A stretch of DNA of 64,000 bases, taken from the NCBI RefSeq assembly GCF_014645815.1, contig NZ_BMML01000011.1:124001-188000 (forward strand), read 5' to 3'. Shown here one piece after another: positions 14,921 through 23,425 of this stretch (the stretch's first letter is position 1; every line of letters begins with the position of its first letter). This DNA comes from Streptomyces fuscichromogenes. GTDB lineage: Bacteria > Actinomycetota > Actinomycetes > Streptomycetales > Streptomycetaceae. Under the pieces are notes generated by a model. The model saw nothing but the letters and a program-made list of their open reading frames with translations. It was not told the DNA's origin and made no database searches. Position numbers and translations under genes: made by a program.

Positions 14921-16645
14921 GTGGCTGTGCGTGAAATCGTCAGACAGCATCTCGGCCTGCTGGCTGTTGGAATATGCCTCGGTCTGCTGGGGTCTGCGGC
15001 ATCGCTCGCGCAGCCGCTGCTCATCGGGGAACTCATTACGGCTGTCTCCGGTCACCGTTCACTGGTGTGGCCCCTGGTGGCCATCATGGCCCTTTTCTGC
15101 GCCGACGCCGGCCTCTCGGCGTCACACGCGTACATGATCGGACGGGCGGGTGAGAACATTGTCTTCGGCATGCGCGCTGCTCTCACGTCGCGCATCCTCC
15201 GATCGGACATGGCGTCGTTCAGCCGCCTCGATCACGGTGATGTCTTCACGCGCGTGGTCACCGACACCTCTGTGGCCCGTATCTCGCTCACGCAGTCGGT
15301 CGCGCAAATCGCCACGTCGGTGTTCACCGTCGCCGGCGGTCTGGCGGTCATGGCCTGGCTCGACTGGCCGCTGTTGCTGCTGACCGTGGGCTGCCTCGGC
15401 GCCGCCAGCGCCGTCTCGCTGCTGCTGGCCCGCCAGGTGAGGCGGGCCGCCGTACAGAACCGTGCCGATACCAGTGCGTTCGGCTCCGGCGTCCAACGGA
15501 TCATGGGCGCGTTGAGCACGGTCAAGGCGTCGCGGGCCGAGCAGCGGGAGACGGAAGCGGTGGGCGCGGCCGCGGACACGGCTCGACGCTCCGGAATCCG
15601 GGTGAGTGCCGTCGCGGCCATGCTCACGCCCGCCATCAACGTCGGTACCCAGATATCGCTCGCCGCGGTGGTGGGCTGGGGCGTGGCACGGGTCGCCACC
15701 GGAGCTCTGCCCATAGCGGACCTCACCGCCTTCGTCATGTATCTGTTCTATCTGGTGGCACCCCTGGCCCTGCTCTTTCTGTCCATAGGCCAGTTCCAGC
15801 AAGGGCGTGCCGCGATGGACCGTGTCGACGAACTCGCCGCGATCGAGCAGGAGGAACCGCAGGCGCCGCGGCCCGCCCCCACCCGTCCGGGGCCTGCCGT
15901 GTCATTCGAGTGCGTGAGTTTCGGCCACCGTGGAGAGGAAGGCGAACCGGCCCTCGATGATGTCTCGTTCGAGGTGCCCGAGCGTGGGCTGACAGCGATC
16001 GTGGGACCGTCCGGCGCGGGCAAGACCACGACGTTCCAACTCATCGAGCGCTTCTACCGGCCCCAGGAGGGCACGATTCGGATCTGCGGCGCCGACACCA
16101 GGGACATGCCACTGGATCAGATACGGTCACTCGTCGGATACGTCGAGCAGCACAACGCGTTGTTGCGAGGCACGATCCGGGACAACCTGACCTACGCCAA
16201 CCCCGCCGCGGACGACACCGCCGTCGCCCGCGCGGTCGGCCTCGCCGACCTCGCCGAGGTCGTCGCCGCCCTGCCCGACGGACTGCACACCCGGCTCGGT
16301 GAGCGGGGGGCCGGCCTGTCCGGAGGACAGCAGCAACGACTGGCCATCGCCCGCACGCTGCTTCAGGACCCCAGGGTCGTTCTGCTCGACGAGGCCACCG
16401 CCCATCTGGACAGCGATGCGGAAGCGCACCTCCTCGACACCATCACCTCCATCGCCGAGGACCGGGCGGTGGTCGCCATCGCACACCGCATGTCCACCGT
16501 GATGGCGGCCGACCACATCGTCGTGCTCGACAGCGGCCGGGTACGGGCCAGCGGTACTCATGCCGAACTCATGGCGGCAGACGTGCTCTACCGACGGCTG
16601 GTCACCCAGCAGCTCAGCCAGGTCCCGCTGGAGGCGGCGTCGTGA
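14921..16645 (+). CDS. ABC exporter, fused membrane and ATPase domains
   Basis: 574 aa from GTG 14921 with 'agggg' upstream. Residues about 1-300 are a six-helix type IV exporter membrane domain ('LDHGDVFTRVVTDTSVAR' is the coupling-helix region). The ATPase domain has Walker A 'GPSGAGKTTTF' (about 362), signature 'LSGGQQQRLAIARTLL' (about 465), Walker B 'VVLLDEATAHLD' and H loop 'AIAHRMSTV'. It has no N-terminal C39 peptidase domain, so leader removal must be done by another protein, perhaps the hydrolase at 12328. It probably exports the mature peptides as a homodimer. Its stop overlaps the next gene as GTGA. Confidence 0.92.
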   Translation: MAVREIVRQHLGLLAVGICLGLLGSAASLAQPLLIGELITAVSGHRSLVWPLVAIMALFCADAGLSASHAYMIGRAGENIVFGMRAALTSRILRSDMASFSRLDHGDVFTRVVTDTSVARISLTQSVAQIATSVFTVAGGLAVMAWLDWPLLLLTVGCLGAASAVSLLLARQVRRAAVQNRADTSAFGSGVQRIMGALSTVKASRAEQRETEAVGAAADTARRSGIRVSAVAAMLTPAINVGTQISLAAVVGWGVARVATGALPIADLTAFVMYLFYLVAPLALLFLSIGQFQQGRAAMDRVDELAAIEQEEPQAPRPAPTRPGPAVSFECVSFGHRGEEGEPALDDVSFEVPERGLTAIVGPSGAGKTTTFQLIERFYRPQEGTIRICGADTRDMPLDQIRSLVGYVEQHNALLRGTIRDNLTYANPAADDTAVARAVGLADLAEVVAALPDGLHTRLGERGAGLSGGQQQRLAIARTLLQDPRVVLLDEATAHLDSDAEAHLLDTITSIAEDRAVVAIAHRMSTVMAADHIVVLDSGRVRASGTHAELMAADVLYRRLVTQQLSQVPLEAAS

Positions 16646-18117
16646 GTCGCGGTGACGTAGCCGTGGTCGGCACCGGCCCCAACGGCCTGGCCGCCGCCGT
16701 GACCATGGGCCGGGCGGGCCTGACCGTGGACATGTACGAAGCCGCCGACACGGTGGGCGGGGGATTGCGCACGCAGCCCTTGTTCGACAGCGAGATCGGA
16801 CATGACCTGTGCTCCGCCGTCCATCCGCTGGCCGCCGCCTCGCGCTTCTTCCGGGAGTTCGACCTGGCGTCCCGCGGAGTCGAACTCCTTCAGCCGGAGA
16901 TTCCTTACGCCCACCCCTTCGAGGACGGCCGGGCCGCGCTCGCCTTCCGGGACCTCGACGCCACCTGCGAGAGGCTCGGTGCCGACGGGCCCCGTTGGCA
17001 CCGCCTCATGGCGCCTTTGATGGCCCGGAGCAGCCATGTCGTCGACCTTCTGTTGTCCGGACAGCGCGGCGTTCCGCCGGACATGCGGGCGGCCCTGCTG
17101 CTCCTGGTACGTGCCCTCGCGCACGGAAACCGCCTCACGGCGACCGCGCGCTTCACGACGGACGAAGGCCGCGCGCTGCTGACGGGCGTGGCAGCACACG
17201 CGGTCGGCCGGCTACCGAGCCTGGGGGCAGCGGCCGTCGCCATGCTCCTGGGACATCTGGCGCATGTCACCGGCTGGGGTGTCCCGCGCGGTGGGAGCGC
17301 TCGCATCGCTGACGCCATGGCGGCCGAGATCGCCGTCAACGGAGGGCGCATTCACACGGGTGTCGAGATCCGTTCGCTCACCGAACTCCGCGGCCATCGG
17401 GTGGTGTTGCTCGACGTCAGTCCCCGAGGCTTCCTTTCCATCGCGGCGGAGTCGCTTCCCCGCAGCTACGCTCGGCAGCTCGCTTGCTTCCGCTACGGAC
17501 CCGGCGCCGCGAAGGCCGACTTCCTGCTCTGCGAGCCGGTTCCCTGGATCAATCCGGAGACGGCCCGAGCTGGGACCGTACATCTGGGCGGCGATCAGGC
17601 GAGGTTGTTCCGCCAGGAAACGCTCACCGCACGCGGCGTTCCCTCCGACGAGCCCTTCGTCCTGGTCGTCGACCCGGCCTCCGTGGACACCAGCCGTATC
17701 AGGGGAGGCAAACGTCCTTTGTGGGCGTATGCGCACGTCCCCAACGGGGACACACGTGACCCCGTCGACCTCATCCGGCGAAGCATCGAACGTTACGCGC
17801 CGGGCTTCGGCGACACCATCGTCGCAGCGCACGGCATGCCGGCCGCCGAGTACGAGAGGTACAACCCCAACTACGTGGGCGGAGACATCGGTTCGGGCGC
17901 CATGACCCTGTATCAGTCGCTTGCCCGCCCGGTTCCCCGTTTCGACCCGTACCGGACGCCGCTGCCCGGGGTGTATATGTGCTCCTCCTCCACTCCTCCG
18001 GGCCCGGGCGTGCACGGCATGTGCGGATACCTCGCGGCGCGGTCGGTGCTCCGTCGCGAATACGGGTACGACGGAACTCCCGACCTCGCACCGGGCACCG
18101 CGCTGTCCGCCTGGTGA
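16642..18117 (+). CDS. phytoene-desaturase-like FAD/NAD(P)-binding oxidoreductase
   Basis: 491 aa from GTG 16642. The N-terminal dinucleotide-binding fold 'VAVVGTGPNGLAAAVTMGRA' is followed by 'ADTVGGGLRT', the motif of phytoene-desaturase/amine-oxidase flavoproteins. The C-terminal FAD contact region is 'PPGPGVHGMCGYLAA'. Such enzymes desaturate or isomerise lipids and carotenoids. Carotenoid genes are absent here and it is coupled to a peptide exporter, so the substrate may be the exported peptide or an attached lipid. It could act with the halogenase as a second tailoring flavoenzyme. Substrate unknown. Confidence 0.8.
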   Translation: MSRGDVAVVGTGPNGLAAAVTMGRAGLTVDMYEAADTVGGGLRTQPLFDSEIGHDLCSAVHPLAAASRFFREFDLASRGVELLQPEIPYAHPFEDGRAALAFRDLDATCERLGADGPRWHRLMAPLMARSSHVVDLLLSGQRGVPPDMRAALLLLVRALAHGNRLTATARFTTDEGRALLTGVAAHAVGRLPSLGAAAVAMLLGHLAHVTGWGVPRGGSARIADAMAAEIAVNGGRIHTGVEIRSLTELRGHRVVLLDVSPRGFLSIAAESLPRSYARQLACFRYGPGAAKADFLLCEPVPWINPETARAGTVHLGGDQARLFRQETLTARGVPSDEPFVLVVDPASVDTSRIRGGKRPLWAYAHVPNGDTRDPVDLIRRSIERYAPGFGDTIVAAHGMPAAEYERYNPNYVGGDIGSGAMTLYQSLARPVPRFDPYRTPLPGVYMCSSSTPPGPGVHGMCGYLAARSVLRREYGYDGTPDLAPGTALSAW

Positions 18118-18182
18118 CACGCGGGCCCGCAGTCACCGACGAGCGCTCGGACACCCAACACCCGACAGATGAGAGGCGATTC

Positions 18183-19472
18183 ATGCACAGCGAGAACCCC
18201 GCACCCGACTACGACGTAGTGGTGATCGGTGGCGGTCCCGCCGGATCCACCACGGCGGCACTGCTGGCCCAGAAGGGACACCGGGTACTGGTCCTGGAGC
18301 GCGAGCACTTTCCGCGCTACCACATCGGAGAGTCCATGATCACGGGCATGTTGAGCGTGATGGAGCAACTCGGGCTGCGAGAGCGTCTGGAAGAGATGGG
18401 CTTCGAGCGCAAGTACGGCATCAGCCTGGTGTGGGGGCGAGAGCGCGGGCTGTGGAACATCGCTTTCCGTGAGGGCGGCCCCTACGAGTACTCCTACCAT
18501 GTCAAGCGCGCCGAGTTCGACAGGATGCTGCTGGACCGGGCCGCGGAACTCGGTGTCACGGTCGAGCAGGGTGCCACCGTGCGCGCACCGGTCGTCTCGG
18601 GTGACCGGGTGACCGGCGTCCGGTACTCCAAGGACGGCCGGAGCGATGAGGTATCGGCGCGCATCGTGGTGGACGCCTCGGGGCAATCGCGCGTGCTGGC
18701 ACGCCATTTCAGCGACGTCGTATGGCACGGGGAGCTGCGGAACCTGGCCGTCTGGAACTACTACGAGGGCTGCCGAAGGCTCGAAGGAGAGCAACGCAGC
18801 AACATCCTCGTGGAGAAGGTCGGGGACGACAACGGGTGGTTCTGGGGGATCCCGCTGGGAGATTCCCTGCTGAGCGTCGGATACGTCGCTCCAACGGAGG
18901 ACATCCGTTTGGAACGTGCCGATCTCGCGGGCTTCTTCGAAACCAAGCTCGGACAGACCAAGTACATGAAGGAGCTGGTCGAACCGGCCACGCTCACGTC
19001 GGATTTCCGCACGACGCGGGACTGGTCCTACATGGCCAACGAGTTCCACGGTCCCGGCTGGGTGTCGGTCGGTGATGCGTCGTGCTTCATCGACCCACTG
19101 CTGTCCAGTGGAGTCTGCCTCGGCATGCTCTGTGCCGTTCCCCTGGCGCAGGCCATCTGTATCTCCTTGGACGATCCCGGCCAGGAGAAACGGGTGTTCG
19201 GTCGATACTCGGCCGGCTGCCGGGACTTCGCGGAAGGCATCCTCGACTACGTCCTGTTCTTCTACGACCAGCAGCGCGACCGCGAGGACTACTACGAACG
19301 CGCCGCCGCCATCGCCGGCTCCGATGTCTTCCAGTCCCCGCGCAAGGGCTTCGTCGCCCTCATCTCCGGAATCGCGGGCATGGGCCCCATCTTCACCATG
19401 GACCGGGGACCTTCGGACGAGCCGGTGGCCGTACCGGCGGTGAACTCGCAAACGGCCCCGGCTCAGCGCTGA
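18183..19472 (+). CDS. flavin-dependent halogenase (phenol/pyrrole type)
   Basis: 429 aa from ATG 18183 ('gagagg' just upstream). All diagnostic features are visible: FAD motif 'VVIGGGPAGSTTAALL', 'FPRYHIGES', WxWxIP as 'GWFWGIPLGD' (W219, W221, I223, P224), and FxxPxxSxG as 'CFIDPLLSSG' (302-310). Lys77 in 'GFERKYG' matches the catalytic-lysine context of phenolic halogenases. The enzyme would use FADH2, O2 and chloride or bromide to halogenate an activated aromatic ring. Nearby candidate substrates are the conserved Tyr of the two small peptides. A geranylgeranyl-reductase-like oxidoreductase is the alternative, but the two halogenase motifs argue against it. It closes the peptide operon. 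Confidence 0.85.
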   Translation: MHSENPAPDYDVVVIGGGPAGSTTAALLAQKGHRVLVLEREHFPRYHIGESMITGMLSVMEQLGLRERLEEMGFERKYGISLVWGRERGLWNIAFREGGPYEYSYHVKRAEFDRMLLDRAAELGVTVEQGATVRAPVVSGDRVTGVRYSKDGRSDEVSARIVVDASGQSRVLARHFSDVVWHGELRNLAVWNYYEGCRRLEGEQRSNILVEKVGDDNGWFWGIPLGDSLLSVGYVAPTEDIRLERADLAGFFETKLGQTKYMKELVEPATLTSDFRTTRDWSYMANEFHGPGWVSVGDASCFIDPLLSSGVCLGMLCAVPLAQAICISLDDPGQEKRVFGRYSAGCRDFAEGILDYVLFFYDQQRDREDYYERAAAIAGSDVFQSPRKGFVALISGIAGMGPIFTMDRGPSDEPVAVPAVNSQTAPAQR

Positions 19473-19696
19473 AACGTGTGATGTTCGGCTCGGCACGACA
19501 ACTCGTCATACTCCCGCCGGCCCTGCCCGCCGCCTGGACGTCGGAGCCGACCAGGCGGATGTGTACATGTGCGCAGGTGCATTCCGGCCGTTGTGGCGGC
19601 CACCCTCAGCGCCCTGGTCACCACTGTCGCTGCGGCGACGGCCGCCGGTCCGGTATCCCGCCCTCCACCGACCACGTTGGATCTTGCTTTGACCAT

Positions 19697-19820
19697 GCTG
19701 TGACCGAGAGCTTCCTCGCATCACTGGAAACAGAACTCAGCGATCGCACCACGTTCGCCACCCGTCACCAAGCCGGGCAAGCCCTGTTCGCCTACGGCCG
19801 GCTCGGCCAGCCGAGGCTCT
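19697..19820 (+). pseudogene. IS3-type transposase C-terminal remnant
   Basis: The translation 'TESFLASLETELSDRTTFAT' continuing 'RHQAGQALFAY' matches the end of IS3/IS150-group transposases (SFFxTLKxEL..R..F.TR..AR.A.FxYI). The reading then dissolves and no terminal repeats are visible. It marks an old insertion at the right edge of the peptide cluster. Confidence 0.6.
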
Positions 19821-19883
19821 CGCGCGTGGGGGCGGCACCGGGCCCGGCGGGGAATTCCGCTGACCGTGGAGCTGGCGTAGACA

Positions 19884-19994
19884 GGGCGACTCGATCTCGT
19901 GTCGATGGTCACGCGCCGAGTGCCGCTCCGCGAAGTGAACGACGCCATTCGGGCTCTTGAGGCGGGAGGACAGATTCGCACAGTCGTCGTATGA
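19884..19994 (+). pseudogene. alcohol-dehydrogenase C-terminal remnant
   Basis: The frame reads LDLVSMVTRRVPLREVNDAI followed by RALEAGGQIRTVVV and a stop. It resembles the last helix and strand of zinc-dependent alcohol dehydrogenases. The rest of the gene is absent, with a stop just upstream. It is a gene relic next to the IS3 remnant. Confidence 0.55.
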
Positions 19995-20016
19995 GGTGCT
20001 GAACCTGTACTGAAGG

Positions 20017-20058
20017 GGCCTGGGGGCCGGCGTCGAACACGGCGTCGGCCCCCAGGCC
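20017..20058. terminator. 13-bp G/C hairpin, bidirectional
   Basis: Arms 20017-20029 and 20046-20058 are perfectly complementary around a 16-base loop that can itself pair. It lies just beyond the halogenase side debris and 68 bases before the stop of the minus-strand TetR gene, so it separates the peptide region from the next unit. Confidence 0.75.
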
Positions 20059-20125
20059 ATGCCCCCAACGGGGCTGTATGCAGGGCTGGTTCTTCGGCTC
20101 GCAGCCGGGACCGGCGCGGGTCCGC

Positions 20126-20716
20126 TCACTCCGGGAATTGCAGCAGCCGGTGGGCCAGGTGCGTGAGGTGGTAGCGCAGGGTGTCGTCGTCCAGTCTCAT
20201 CGCGAGCGGATGGGCGGCGGCACCCCCGATGGCGCCCGAGATCATCGCCGCCGGCACGCGTTTCTCCAGGGTCGCGTCCTTGCCCATGAGGACGAAGAAG
20301 AGCCGCTTCGTCAGCCGCTGGAACGGCTCGTGCTCCGCCAGGAACCTGACCATGATCGGGTCGGCCTGCATGGTGTTGAGTACGTGGCGACGCTCGACGG
20401 CGAGATCGATCACGCGTGTGAGGAGCAGCTCGCGCGCCTGCAGGCTGCACTCCTCGGCCTCGGCGGCGTCCACGACCTTCTCCAGCCGTGCCAGTTCGAC
20501 CTCTGCGACGGCTAGGACGATGTCCTGTTTGGCCCTGAACTTGTGGTAGACGGCAGCCTTCGTGACACCGAGTTCGTCGGCGATCATTTGTAGCGACGTC
20601 CCCCCGACACCGTGCCTGGTGAACAGGCGCAACGCGGCATCGATGATGCGTGACTGGGCTGGAGTGTAGGGAGCGGACCTCGAAGGAGTGGCGGGCGTAC
20701 TGCCGACGGTACTCAC
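20126..20716 (-). CDS. TetR-family transcriptional regulator
   Basis: 196 aa from GTG 20716. The upstream in-frame ATG (20749) falls inside the operator-like palindrome, so GTG 20716 is preferred, though no strong ribosome-binding site is seen. The N-terminal HTH is 'GVGGTSLQMIADELGVTKAA' then 'VYHKFRAKQDIV', a standard TetR pattern. The ligand domain has no recognisable specificity. It is divergent from the membrane operon starting at 20927, with two palindromic boxes between them, so it probably represses both that operon and itself. Confidence 0.9.
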   Translation of the reverse strand: MSTVGSTPATPSRSAPYTPAQSRIIDAALRLFTRHGVGGTSLQMIADELGVTKAAVYHKFRAKQDIVLAVAEVELARLEKVVDAAEAEECSLQARELLLTRVIDLAVERRHVLNTMQADPIMVRFLAEHEPFQRLTKRLFFVLMGKDATLEKRVPAAMISGAIGGAAAHPLAMRLDDDTLRYHLTHLAHRLLQFPE

Positions 20717-20747
20717 GTGCAGAGAATACCCGACGCCTTGCCAGCCC

Positions 20748-20793
20748 ATAGTCGATCGGCTACCTTCTTGCTCGATGGTAGCCGATCGGCTAC
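20748..20793. promoter_or_regulatory. twin TetR operator palindromes
   Basis: A perfect 16-bp palindrome gtagccgatcggctac lies at 20778-20793. A one-arm-degenerate copy (atagtcgatcggctac) is at 20748-20763, 30 bp away centre to centre, i.e. three helical turns and so on the same DNA face. The position between divergent genes is that expected for a TetR repressor binding as two dimers. Confidence 0.85.
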
Positions 20794-20926
20794 CACCTGC
20801 TCGCGGTCGGCTCTGCGCGCCCTCAATCCGGGCCTTGCGGTCTCTGTGTGAGTGATACGTGCGGCTGGCGCGACATCTCGTTGCGTCACGGTCGTTGTCG
20901 GCACATCCCTGTGAGGATTCGAGACG

Positions 20927-21670
20927 ATGAAACGCGCTGACGGTGAATTGATCCTTTTATGGACTGTGCCCGCGCTGGCACTCATCTGGATCTCTGCGTT
21001 CTTTCTGTTTCCCGGCTTCATTCATCCGATGTCACCCGAGATGTCGTCGAATGAGGTCGCCGCCTTCTACCGCGATTCGTCGAACCTCGACCGAATTCGC
21101 GGCAGCATGATTCTCTTCAACTGGTTTTGTGTGGGCATGATCCCGGCTCTGACGTTGATCGTCATGCAGATCCGCAGGATGGCCCACCGCACACCGGTTC
21201 TTTCCTACTGCATGCTCGGCTGCACGGCGGGTGGCCCCACCCTCTTCCTGATCGCCAACCTGTTCTGGCTCATTGCCGCCTTCCGCCCGGAGCGGGCCCC
21301 GGACCAGACCCAGATGTTGAACGACCTGGCCTGGGTCACCTTCACCACCGCGGTCCCCTTCCTGATCGCGCAAAGCGTGGTCATCGCGCTCGCGATCTAC
21401 CTCGACCGTCAGCCAGAACCCGTCTTCAGGCCGTGGGTGGCGCATTTCAATCTGGTCGTCGCGGCTGCGCTGGTACCTGCGGCCTTTGTCGGGCTGGCGA
21501 TGAAGGACGGGGTCATGGCCTGGAACGGACTGCTGCCGTTCTGGGTGAAGAACGCCGCCATCGCTGTCTGGATCGTCGTCATGGGTGTGGAACTCGGCCG
21601 GGTCATCTACCGGCAGCGGGCCGCCGAGGAATCCGAGGCGGTCGAGGCAGTGGCGGGAGCCGGCGCATGA
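20927..21670 (+). CDS. multi-pass membrane protein (paralogue of next gene)
   Basis: 247 aa with about six hydrophobic helices: 'LILLWTVPALALIWISAFFL', then segments near 60, 90, 135, 165 and 200. The motif 'MAWNGLLPFWVKN' near residue 190 mirrors 'FAWNGLIAWWIDM' in the next gene, so the two are distant paralogues. No known family is recognised. Codon 11 is TTA (20957-20959), implying bldA-dependent translation. It starts a four-gene ATGA/GTGA-coupled operon with oxidase-type subunits III and IV, and so may be part of a membrane redox complex. Confidence 0.75.
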   Translation: MKRADGELILLWTVPALALIWISAFFLFPGFIHPMSPEMSSNEVAAFYRDSSNLDRIRGSMILFNWFCVGMIPALTLIVMQIRRMAHRTPVLSYCMLGCTAGGPTLFLIANLFWLIAAFRPERAPDQTQMLNDLAWVTFTTAVPFLIAQSVVIALAIYLDRQPEPVFRPWVAHFNLVVAAALVPAAFVGLAMKDGVMAWNGLLPFWVKNAAIAVWIVVMGVELGRVIYRQRAAEESEAVEAVAGAGA

Positions 21671-22542
21671 GCGCGGCGGCAACGGAGACGGAGACGCTGC
21701 TCGAATCGCCCGGGGGCTCGCCGCTGCGCAGGATCGCCTGGCACTGGCGCCACAACCCCAAGCGAGAGCTGTGGGGCGCTTGGTTCACGATCATCGCCTT
21801 CTACAACGTGTTCACCGTCGTGTTCTTCATCATGACCCACACCCAGCCCCCGCCCAAGCCCTGGCTGGATGCCCATGGAGTCGTGCGATGGTTCGACGGC
21901 TACCACAACGCCCTGCTCATCGGCTTCGGCGTCATGTTCGTCCTCACCGGCATGACGGTGGCGCAGAACGCCCTGATCGCCTATTCCATGCGGCGCATGT
22001 CCGTGCACCCCGGCTTCGGCTACGCGTATCTCGTGCTGTACTCACTGGCCGGGGTCCCCGGCAGCCTGCTGCTGTGCATCGTGCTGACCGTCGGAGCCAT
22101 GCGTCCCGACCGCGACCCCGCGCTGATGAGCTGGCTCTACGACTTCGCGTTCCTGTCGTACGTGGGAACCATGGGCGTGTTCCTGGTCGGCTCGCTGGTG
22201 TGGATGACCGCGATCCTGCTCGACAAGAACAACGTGTTCCCGAAGTGGTTCGGCTATCTCAACCTCTGCAACGCCCTCACCGAGGTCGTCGTGTCACCGG
22301 CGTGGATCTTCCACCGTGGCGTCTTCGCCTGGAACGGGCTGATCGCCTGGTGGATCGACATGGTCGTGTTCGGTGTGTACACCGGGGCCTTCATCTCTCT
22401 GCTGAGGAACATGATCCAGCGGGAGGACTTCGGAACCGGGCCGCTCCCGGAACTTGTGCCGAACAAGCCCAACAAGCCGGATAAGCCGGGCAAAGCGAAA
22501 AGGGGCCCGGATAGTCCGTCCACGATGGGAGCCGCGCGATGA
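21667..22542 (+). CDS. multi-pass membrane protein, oxidase-associated
   Basis: 291 aa. About six helices begin after a cytoplasmic N-terminus ('WHWRHNPKRELWGAWFTIIA'). The C-terminal tail is a Pro/Lys repeat ('PNKPNKPDKPGKAKRG'). It shares the 'AWNGL' helix end and overall plan with the preceding gene. No heme-ligating His pattern of oxidase subunit I is obvious. ATGA overlaps on both sides imply equal translation with its neighbours and probably a shared complex. Confidence 0.75.
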   Translation: MSAAATETETLLESPGGSPLRRIAWHWRHNPKRELWGAWFTIIAFYNVFTVVFFIMTHTQPPPKPWLDAHGVVRWFDGYHNALLIGFGVMFVLTGMTVAQNALIAYSMRRMSVHPGFGYAYLVLYSLAGVPGSLLLCIVLTVGAMRPDRDPALMSWLYDFAFLSYVGTMGVFLVGSLVWMTAILLDKNNVFPKWFGYLNLCNALTEVVVSPAWIFHRGVFAWNGLIAWWIDMVVFGVYTGAFISLLRNMIQREDFGTGPLPELVPNKPNKPDKPGKAKRGPDSPSTMGAAR

Positions 22543-23129
22543 CGACCTCATCCGTGAAGGAGGCGGAGGCGGGAAAGGCCGTCCCGTTCGTTCCAGGGCA
22601 ACCGGACATGTGGTTCTTCGCGCTGTTCGAGACGCTCGTCTTCACTGCCTATTTCGTCGTCTACATGTTCGCCCGCATGCAACACCATGAAGCCTTCCTG
22701 CAATCCCAGGCGAAGCTGAGCCTGAGTATTGGAACCTTCAACACCCTTGTGCTGCTCGTGAGTTCCTGGTCCATGGCGAGATGCGTCAAGGAAGCCCGCG
22801 TCGGTGCGTACCGGTCCGCCCTGACGAATGCCTTCCTCACCGCGTCCTTCGGTGTGGTGTTCCTCGGCTCGAAGATCTACGAGTGGGTCAGGGAGATCCG
22901 GCTGGGATACGGATTCGCCAGTGACGAGTTCTTCTCCTACTACTTCTTCCTCACCGGGATCCATGCCCTGCATCTGCTGATCGGCTTCGTCGTCCTGGGC
23001 GTAGTCGTCCATCAACTCCGGAGTCCGGAACGGCGTTCCCAGAATCTGGTGGAGACGGGTGCCGTCTACTGGCACACCGTCGACTTCCTCTGGGTTCTCG
23101 TCTTCTCGTTGCTGTACGTCGTGAGGTGA
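22539..23129 (+). CDS. heme-copper oxidase subunit III-like protein (NorE type)
   Basis: 196 aa with five membrane helices, the size of the short subunit III/NorE class. 'MWFFALFETLVFTAYFVVYM' begins helix 1. 'YFFLTGIHALHLLIGFVVLG' and 'ETGAVYWHTVDFLWVLVFSL' carry the family hallmarks, including His residues and the H-x(2)-D-x-x-W pattern. Subunits I and II are absent from the window. It therefore either joins an oxidase encoded elsewhere or serves a nitric-oxide-reductase-like or monooxygenase-associated role with its operon partners. Confidence 0.85.
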   Translation: MTTSSVKEAEAGKAVPFVPGQPDMWFFALFETLVFTAYFVVYMFARMQHHEAFLQSQAKLSLSIGTFNTLVLLVSSWSMARCVKEARVGAYRSALTNAFLTASFGVVFLGSKIYEWVREIRLGYGFASDEFFSYYFFLTGIHALHLLIGFVVLGVVVHQLRSPERRSQNLVETGAVYWHTVDFLWVLVFSLLYVVR

Positions 23130-23425
23130 CCGTGAACACTCTGGTGAAGAAGAGGCTGCTGATCGCCTGGCTGGCCCTGTCGCTGATGACGCTCGGCTAT
23201 CTGGCGATGGACCATTCGGCTGATCGCGCAGGGGCGTTGAGGCCGAGCGTCGCGGTCACCATCGGCGCCGTCCTGATCGCCGCCGCCAAGATGCGCATCA
23301 TTTTCCGCGAGTTCATGGAGGTGCGTCACGCCCCAGCCTGGCTGGGCCGCCTCACGGACCTCTGTGTCCTGCTCCTGGTCGCGAGCCTTCTCGGCAGCTA
23401 CTTCATCGGGAGAGCGGCCGGGTAG
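23126..23425 (+). CDS. cytochrome-oxidase subunit IV-like small membrane protein (NorF type)
   Basis: 99 aa from GTG 23126, which overlaps the previous stop as GTGA. Three helices are visible: 'LLIAWLALSLMTLGYL', 'SVAVTIGAVLIAAAKMRIIF' and 'LCVLLLVASLLGSYFI'. The middle segment 'AAAKMRIIFREFMEVRHAP' matches the COX4/NorF family pattern. It ends the operon headed by the TTA-containing gene at 20927. Confidence 0.8.
   Translation: MTVNTLVKKRLLIAWLALSLMTLGYLAMDHSADRAGALRPSVAVTIGAVLIAAAKMRIIFREFMEVRHAPAWLGRLTDLCVLLLVASLLGSYFIGRAAG

Noticed and set aside
16642..18117. Carotenoid biosynthesis gene
   Set aside because: No phytoene synthase or other carotenoid gene nearby, and the gene is coupled to a peptide exporter.
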